DNA from: a bacterium
Lineage (GTDB): Bacteria > CAIWAD01
Reading direction: 5' to 3'
Assembly: GCA_030685015.1 (NCBI GenBank)
Contig: JAUXWS010000072.1
Location: forward strand, 1-27,973
DNA: 27,973 nt
Shown here: piece by piece, positions 24,289 through 27,973 of the stretch
Layout: the number at the start of each line of letters is the position of its first letter
Position numbering within the stretch: position 1 is the stretch's first letter
The notes under the pieces: generated by a model
Databases searched by the model: none
What the model was told of the DNA's origin: nothing
Seen by the model: the letters and a program-made list of their open reading frames with translations, nothing else
Position numbers and translations under genes: made by a program

Positions 24289-25533
24289 ATGCCCGTCCGG
24301 ATCCAGTCCGAGATCGCCCCGCTGCGCACCGTGCTCCTGCACCAGCCGGGCTTCGAGCACCGCAAGACCGTGCCCTGGAACAAGGACGCCCTCCTCTTCG
24401 ACGACATCCTGGACCTGGACGCCGCCCGCCAGGAGCACAAGGATTTCTCCCTGCTGCTGGCCCAGCACGGGGTGGAGGTCCTCTTCCTGATGGATCTGCT
24501 CAAGGAGATCTGCGCCGAACCGACCCAGCGCCGCGCGCTCTACGAGTCCCTCCTCCCGCCCCGCGTGCTGGAGGCGGTGGACTGGCGGCGCCTGCAGCCC
24601 TGGCATCTGGTGCACGGCTTTCCCGACGAGGCCTGGCTGAACTCGCGCTCCCTCATCCAGCCTCTTCCCAACCTGTACTTCCAGCGCGACCCGGCCTTCG
24701 CCGTGCCCGGCGCCCTGGTGATCGGCCATCCCTGCTGGCCCGCCCGCCGGGCCGAGAGCCTGCTGCTGCGGGAGGTCTTCCGCCGTCATCCCCGCTTCGA
24801 CGGACTGCTCATCTGGGACGGTCTGCTCGATCTGCCCAAAGCCCACGTCGAAGGGGGCGACGTGCTGGTGCCGGACGAATCGACCGTGATGGTGGGCATC
24901 AGCGAGCGCACGAGCGAGGCGGGGGCCGAGGCCCTGGCCGCCTGGCTCTTCGCCCACACGCCGGTGCGGCGCCTGCTCAAGATCTGGCTGCCCGCCAAGC
25001 GCGACTTCATGCACCTGGACACGGTCCTCACTTTCCTCGACCACAGCCGCATCCTCACCATGCCCTATCTCTGGGAGCGGCCCGACCTCTACGCCCGCAT
25101 CGCCCAGGAGGCCCAGCGACTCTGCGAAAGGCTGGGCCACCCCTACACCGGACCCCTGCCCGAGGAGCTGCTGGCCGGCACCCGGCTGGAGGTGCTGCAC
25201 GACGACGGCCGCCGGGAGCGCCACGCCATGGTGCTGGCCGGGCTGGCCGAGTGCGGCCTGGTCGAGCCGGACTGGACGGTGACGGTGGGCGGCTCGGCGG
25301 AGCAGTACGCGCGGGCCGAGGCCCACATCGTGGCCGCCCTGCGCGAACAATGGAACGACGCGGCCAACACCTTCGCCCTCAAGCCCGGGCAGGTGCTCTG
25401 CTATGACCGCAATGTGGACACCCTGCGCGCCCTTGAGGAGGCCCACGTCGAAGTGGTGCGCTTCGCGGGCAGCGACCTGGTGCGCGGGCGGGGCGGGGCG
25501 CGCTGCATGACCTGCCCCTTGTGGCGGGACTGA
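24289..25533 (+). CDS. arcA: Arginine deiminase family protein
   Basis: It is predicted to hydrolyse arginine to citrulline and ammonium in the cytosol. The 414-residue protein has the guanidino-modifying-enzyme catalytic set: Asp134 in LYFQRDPAF, Glu188 in HVEGGDVLV, His242 in MHLDTVLTFLDH, and the nucleophile Cys406 in GRGGARCMTCPL. Asp, Glu, His and Cys occur in the family order, and the length matches bacterial ArcA (about 410 aa). The ATG at 24289 follows GAGGT at 6 bases; the frame is open upstream to 24250 without a Shine-Dalgarno. No ornithine transcarbamylase, carbamate kinase or antiporter gene is adjacent, so a complete ATP-yielding deiminase pathway is not shown here. A related amidinotransferase or peptidyl function is less likely. 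The upstream gap contains hexamer repeats and no TAnCTTG element. Confidence 0.88.
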   Translation: MPVRIQSEIAPLRTVLLHQPGFEHRKTVPWNKDALLFDDILDLDAARQEHKDFSLLLAQHGVEVLFLMDLLKEICAEPTQRRALYESLLPPRVLEAVDWRRLQPWHLVHGFPDEAWLNSRSLIQPLPNLYFQRDPAFAVPGALVIGHPCWPARRAESLLLREVFRRHPRFDGLLIWDGLLDLPKAHVEGGDVLVPDESTVMVGISERTSEAGAEALAAWLFAHTPVRRLLKIWLPAKRDFMHLDTVLTFLDHSRILTMPYLWERPDLYARIAQEAQRLCERLGHPYTGPLPEELLAGTRLEVLHDDGRRERHAMVLAGLAECGLVEPDWTVTVGGSAEQYARAEAHIVAALREQWNDAANTFALKPGQVLCYDRNVDTLRALEEAHVEVVRFAGSDLVRGRGGARCMTCPLWRD

Positions 25534-25580
25534 CGCTGGCCGCTGGGCTTGCGGCTGTCGCTGTCCTCCCGGCAGGGTTC

Positions 25581-25653
25581 TGTCATCCCAGTGAAAGTTG
25601 GGATCCCACGGGCCGCTCCAAGTCCTGTCATCCCGGCGAAAGCTGGGATCCCA
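25581..25653. repeat. Two copies of a TGTCATCCC...GGGATCCCA element
   Basis: Copies at 25581-25608 and 25626-25653 begin 45 bases apart and differ at three positions (CCCAGTGAAAGTTGGG against CCCGGCGAAAGCTGGG). Each is an imperfect inverted repeat around GAAAG. This resembles the GTCATTCCCGCGAAAGCGGGAATCC family dispersed in many bacterial genomes. Confidence 0.8.
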
Positions 25654-25705
25654 TGTGCCACTCCAGCATTTCCCATGTCTTGCGGCGCAAGCGCCACGCC
25701 ACCTT

Positions 25706-25737
25706 CCCACCTTTCTTCTGGCGAGAAGAAAGGTGGG
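25706..25737. repeat. 32-base perfect inverted repeat (14-bp arms)
   Basis: CCCACCTTTCTTCT (25706-25719) and AGAAGAAAGGTGGG (25724-25737) are exact reverse complements around a GGCG loop. As RNA it would be a very stable hairpin. There is no T-tract on either side, so I label it a repeat rather than a terminator, though it could end the arginine deiminase transcript. Confidence 0.85.
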
Positions 25738-25776
25738 CCAAAGAAGCGCTCTCCAAGACATCACCGGCCCTAACTA

Positions 25777-25794
25777 GCCCGCCTCACGGCGGGC
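25777..25794. repeat. GCCCGCC-TCAC-GGCGGGC hairpin
   Basis: A 7-bp perfect stem closes a TCAC loop. It has no T-tract on either strand and is part of the repeat-rich intergenic region. Confidence 0.6.
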
Positions 25795-25872
25795 GTCGGA
25801 CAGAGGGCCGCATCAAATGAGCCGGTCACCCATGTCACTGGTTCAGGTCTTCGACCTTCACCGCGTGATACC

Positions 25873-25957
25873 TCCTTCTCCCTGCCAGGGTGAAGGCCGG
25901 GATGGGGGTTCGCTGCCTGCCACCTTCCCCGCTCCGGGTGGAAGGCGGGGATGGGGC
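25873..25957. repeat. Two related imperfect hairpin repeats
   Basis: The copies at 25873-25908 and 25921-25957 share the layout CCTTC-rich arm, GGGTG(A/G)AAGG-rich arm, then CGGGGATGGGG-like tail. Both fold as imperfect stems (CCTTC.CCCT/AGGG.GAAGG in the first, CCTTCC/GGAAGG in the second). They resemble widely dispersed intergenic repeats of the CTCCC...GGGTGAGGG kind. Confidence 0.65.
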
Positions 25958-26085
25958 ATGCGCCAAGCCATGTTTTCGACCCCCTCGCGTGTCACACAGT
26001 GTCAATCTGGGCCTGCGAGCCATTCCCTTGCCCTGCTTTTGCCCTGCTTTTTTTCGACGAGAACGCAGGAAGAGGCGACTCTGCG

Positions 26086-26092
26086 TATCTTG
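26086..26092 (+). promoter_or_regulatory. TATCTTG -7/-10-like element of proS
   Basis: TATCTTG ends 29 bases before the proS GTG, the same distance as the sucA element. It is preceded by AT-rich sequence (T-run at 26048-26054) but no clear -35 hexamer at 17 bases. Confidence 0.48.
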
Positions 26093-26121
26093 GGCGCCAA
26101 ACACTGAAACGAGGACGCATC

Positions 26122-27558
26122 GTGGCCCGCAACATCACGCCCCGCGCCCAGGACTATTCCGAGTGGTACCTGGACGTCATCAAGGCCGGCCAGCTGGCCG
26201 ACTACGCCCCCGTCAAGGGCGCCATGGTCATCCGCCCCACCGGCTACGCCCTGTGGGAGAGCATCCAGGCCGACCTGGACCGGCGCTTCAAGGAGACGGG
26301 CCACGTCAACGCCTATTTCCCCCTGCTCATCCCCGAGTCCTTCATGACCAAGGAGGCCGAGCACGTGGAGGGCTTCGCCCCGGAGTGCGCGGTGGTCACC
26401 CACGGCGGCGGCAAGAAGCTGGAGGAGCCGCTTTACATCAGGCCCACGAGCGAGACGATCATCGGCCACATGTACGCCAAGTGGCTGAGCAGCTGGCGCG
26501 AGCTGCCCATTCTCATCAACCAGTGGGCCAATGTCCTGCGCTGGGAGATGCGCACGCGCCTCTTCCTGCGCACCAGCGAGTTCCTCTGGCAGGAGGGCCA
26601 CACCGCCCATGAGACGGCGGAGGAGGCGCAGGAGGAGACCCTGCGCATGCTCGAGGTCTACCGCGCCTTCGCCGAGGACTTCCTGGCCATCCCGGTGGTG
26701 AAGGGCCGCAAGACCGAGCAGGAGAAGTTTCCCGGCGCGGTGGCGACCTACTGCATCGAGGGCTTCATGCAGGACGGCAAGGCCCTGCAGATGGGCACCA
26801 GCCACAACCTGGGGCAGAACTTCGCCCGCGCTTTCGAGATCACCTTCACCGGGCGGGACAACACCGAGCAGTTGGCCTGGACGACCAGTTGGGGCGTCTC
26901 CACCCGCCTGGTGGGCGCCCTCATCATGGCCCACTCCGATGACGACGGCCTCGTCGTGCCGCCCCGCATGGCGCCGCGCAAGGGCGTGGTGGTGCCTCTG
27001 TGGAAGAGCGAGGAGGAGCGCGGCGCGGTGGAGCCCTTCGCCCGCCGCGCCTATGAGCTGCTGCAGGGGAAGCTGGGCGCCCTCAAGGTGATCTGGGACG
27101 GCGATGTGGACAAGCGTCCGGCCGACCGCTTTTTCGGCTGGGTGCAGCAGGGCATCCCCTTCCGCCTGGAGATCGGCCCCCGCGACGCCGCCCAGGGGAC
27201 GGTCTGCCTTGTCCTGCGCCACAGCCGCCAGAAGCTCATTCTCAGCCTGGCCGAGCTGGAGGAGCGGATCGAGGGCCTGCTTGAGACGATGCAGGAGGAA
27301 CTCTTCCGCCAGGCCCTGGAGCGCCGCCAGGCCGGCACCCGCCGCGTGGAGAGCTGGGAGGAGTTCCAGGCGGCCATTGCCGATCGCTGCTGGGTGGAGG
27401 CCCACTGGGACGGCACCACCCAGACCGAGGCAGCCATCAAGGAGGCGACCAAGGCCACCATCCGCTGCCTGCCCTTCGACTGGCCGGAGGAGGCCGGCCG
27501 CTGCGTGTTCAGCGGCCAGCCCAGCACTCGGCGTGTCCTCTTCGCGCTCGCCTACTGA
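26122..27558 (+). CDS. proS: Prolyl-tRNA synthetase, archaeal/eukaryote-like (type 3)
   Basis: This class II aminoacyl-tRNA synthetase charges tRNA-Pro in the cytosol. The 478-residue protein lacks the INS editing insertion of the E. coli type and matches the short archaeal/eukaryote-like group, also found in some bacteria. Visible are the motif 2 region (EEPLYIRPTSETI at 101-113, then NQWANVLRWE and RTSEFLWQEGHTAH) and the motif 3 region (STRLVGALIMAHSDDDGLVVPP). The C-terminal extension is present and ends with the conserved Tyr (VLFALAY). Most cysteines of the zinc site found in some relatives are absent (GRCVFSGQPS). The start is GTG at 26122, six bases after GAGGA. The frame is open from 25951, but that part is repeat-rich and has no family similarity. 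Confidence 0.96.
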   Translation: MARNITPRAQDYSEWYLDVIKAGQLADYAPVKGAMVIRPTGYALWESIQADLDRRFKETGHVNAYFPLLIPESFMTKEAEHVEGFAPECAVVTHGGGKKLEEPLYIRPTSETIIGHMYAKWLSSWRELPILINQWANVLRWEMRTRLFLRTSEFLWQEGHTAHETAEEAQEETLRMLEVYRAFAEDFLAIPVVKGRKTEQEKFPGAVATYCIEGFMQDGKALQMGTSHNLGQNFARAFEITFTGRDNTEQLAWTTSWGVSTRLVGALIMAHSDDDGLVVPPRMAPRKGVVVPLWKSEEERGAVEPFARRAYELLQGKLGALKVIWDGDVDKRPADRFFGWVQQGIPFRLEIGPRDAAQGTVCLVLRHSRQKLILSLAELEERIEGLLETMQEELFRQALERRQAGTRRVESWEEFQAAIADRCWVEAHWDGTTQTEAAIKEATKATIRCLPFDWPEEAGRCVFSGQPSTRRVLFALAY

Positions 27559-27576
27559 ACCAGATCTACCCTTCCA

Positions 27577-27613
27577 AATGAGAAGCGCGCGTCCACCGGA
27601 CGCGCGCCTCATT
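27577..27613 (+). terminator. Hairpin terminator after proS
   Basis: GCGCGCGTCC (27585-27594) and GGACGCGCGC (27598-27607) form a perfect 10-bp stem with an ACC loop. It is extended by AATGAG (27577-27582) pairing with CTCATT (27608-27613) across an AA bulge. It starts 19 bases after the proS stop. The T-tract is minimal, but the position and stability favour a terminator role. Confidence 0.65.
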
Positions 27614-27620
27614 CGGGTTG

Positions 27621-27973
27621 GCTGATCAGAAGCTGATCGGCCTCGGTGTCTTGGTCGGCTGCATCCGCCCCTAGCAGGGCCGCGCCCCGCGCCGGTCCTG
27701 CGGGCGGATCAGCCGCTGAACCTGATCAGAAGTAGATCGGCCTCGGTGTCTTGGTCGGCCGTATCCGCCCCTAGCAGTGCCGCGCCCCGCGCCGGTCCTG
27801 CGGGCGGATCAGCCGCGGTATCCATTCACAAGCTGCTCAGCCGCGATGTCTTGGTCGGCTGCATCCGCCCGTGGCAGTGCCGCGCCCCGCGCCGGTCCTG
27901 CGGGCGGATCAGCCGCGGTATCCATTCGAGAGATACTCGGCCTCAGTATCCGGGTCGGCTGCATCCGCCCGTG
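27621..27973. repeat. 100-bp tandem repeat, three full copies and one partial, running off the window
   Basis: Units start at 27621, 27721, 27821 and 27921 (53 bases of the fourth) with exact 100-base spacing and no indels. A 36-base core is identical in the three full copies (27681-27716, 27781-27816, 27881-27916), and the remaining 64 bases vary moderately. Each full unit can fold into a long imperfect hairpin. In copy 1, CGGCTG (27656-27661), TCCGCCC (27664-27670) and GCAGG (27674-27678) pair with CCTGC (27697-27701), GGGCGGA (27702-27708) and CAGCCG (27710-27715). A 100-base unit is not a multiple of three, so a repeated protein domain is unlikely. No gene is seen in it. Confidence 0.92.

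Larger units (their letters stand above)
25534..26121. other. 588-base intergenic region made largely of dispersed-repeat types
   Basis: No convincing gene lies between arginine deiminase and proS. The region holds, in order: two copies of a GTCATCCC...GGGATCCC element, a 32-base perfect inverted repeat, a GCCCGCC/GGCGGGC hairpin, and two copies of a CCTTC...GAAGG-type imperfect hairpin, then the proS promoter. Short open frames (for example 25521-25820) run straight through these repeats and are unlikely to be real. Confidence 0.7.

Noticed and set aside
25521-25820. Small open reading frames in the arginine deiminase-proS gap
   Set aside because: They run through the duplicated GTCATCCC element and the 32-base inverted repeat, have no Shine-Dalgarno, and read as translated repeat DNA.
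27621-27973. CRISPR array
   Set aside because: The 36-base core recurs with 64-base intervals, but the intervals are clearly similar to each other rather than unique spacers, and no cas gene is present. It is a 100-bp tandem repeat.

Overview
The window is GC-rich and densely coded. It looks like a chromosomal segment from an uncultivated, FCB-type bacterium (the Fibrobacteres-Chlorobi-Bacteroidetes superphylum and its candidate phyla). Four things point there: a secreted protein ending in a Por/type IX-like C-terminal sorting domain; a two-receiver protein with a PPDK-type ATP-grasp domain, of a kind familiar from Bacteroidota; a mitochondrial-type citrate synthase; and a recurrent promoter element, TAnCTTG, resembling the Bacteroidetes -7 box (TAnnTTTG). 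The phylum is an inference. I see no phage, insertion sequence, CRISPR or plasmid genes.

Layout. 1-921: tRNA-Thr (minus) diverging from a deoxynucleoside kinase. 946-2517: secreted subtilisin-like protease (minus), divergent from citrate synthase (2716-4023). 4164-5063: DUF1848 Cys-rich protein whose stop codon lies inside tRNA-Leu(TAA). 5324-7672: large secreted beta-sandwich protein with a sorting domain (minus), divergent from an exported Wzi-like beta-barrel candidate (7834-9609), then tRNA-Gln(TTG) and a perfect 28-bp palindrome. 9741-10792: secreted laminin-B-like protein followed by a broken FN3-like domain. 11227-16111 (all minus): glutamate dehydrogenase, VOC protein, and the dual-receiver ATP-grasp protein. 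16352-23915 (all minus): sucA-sucB-lpdA plus an M3 oligopeptidase, an apparent operon. 24289-25533: arginine deiminase. 26122-27558: archaeal/eukaryote-type prolyl-tRNA synthetase.

Functionally the window centres on 2-oxoglutarate. Citrate synthase feeds the TCA cycle, the 2-oxoglutarate dehydrogenase complex (E1, E2, E3) oxidises 2-oxoglutarate, and glutamate dehydrogenase interconverts it with glutamate. The M3 peptidase and arginine deiminase would fit amino-acid and peptide catabolism. The other theme is cell-surface and exported proteins built of beta-sandwich and FN3-like modules.

The least ordinary parts are noncoding: the TAnCTTG promoter element before at least six transcription units; an exact 100-bp tandem repeat with a conserved long hairpin running off the right end (27621-27973); inverted arrays of GATNNC hexamers before the arginine deiminase; and a 588-bp intergenic region packed with several unrelated short inverted repeats. 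I did not find an obviously new defence or mobile system. The strongest candidates for something undescribed are the 100-bp array and the dual-receiver ATP-grasp protein.
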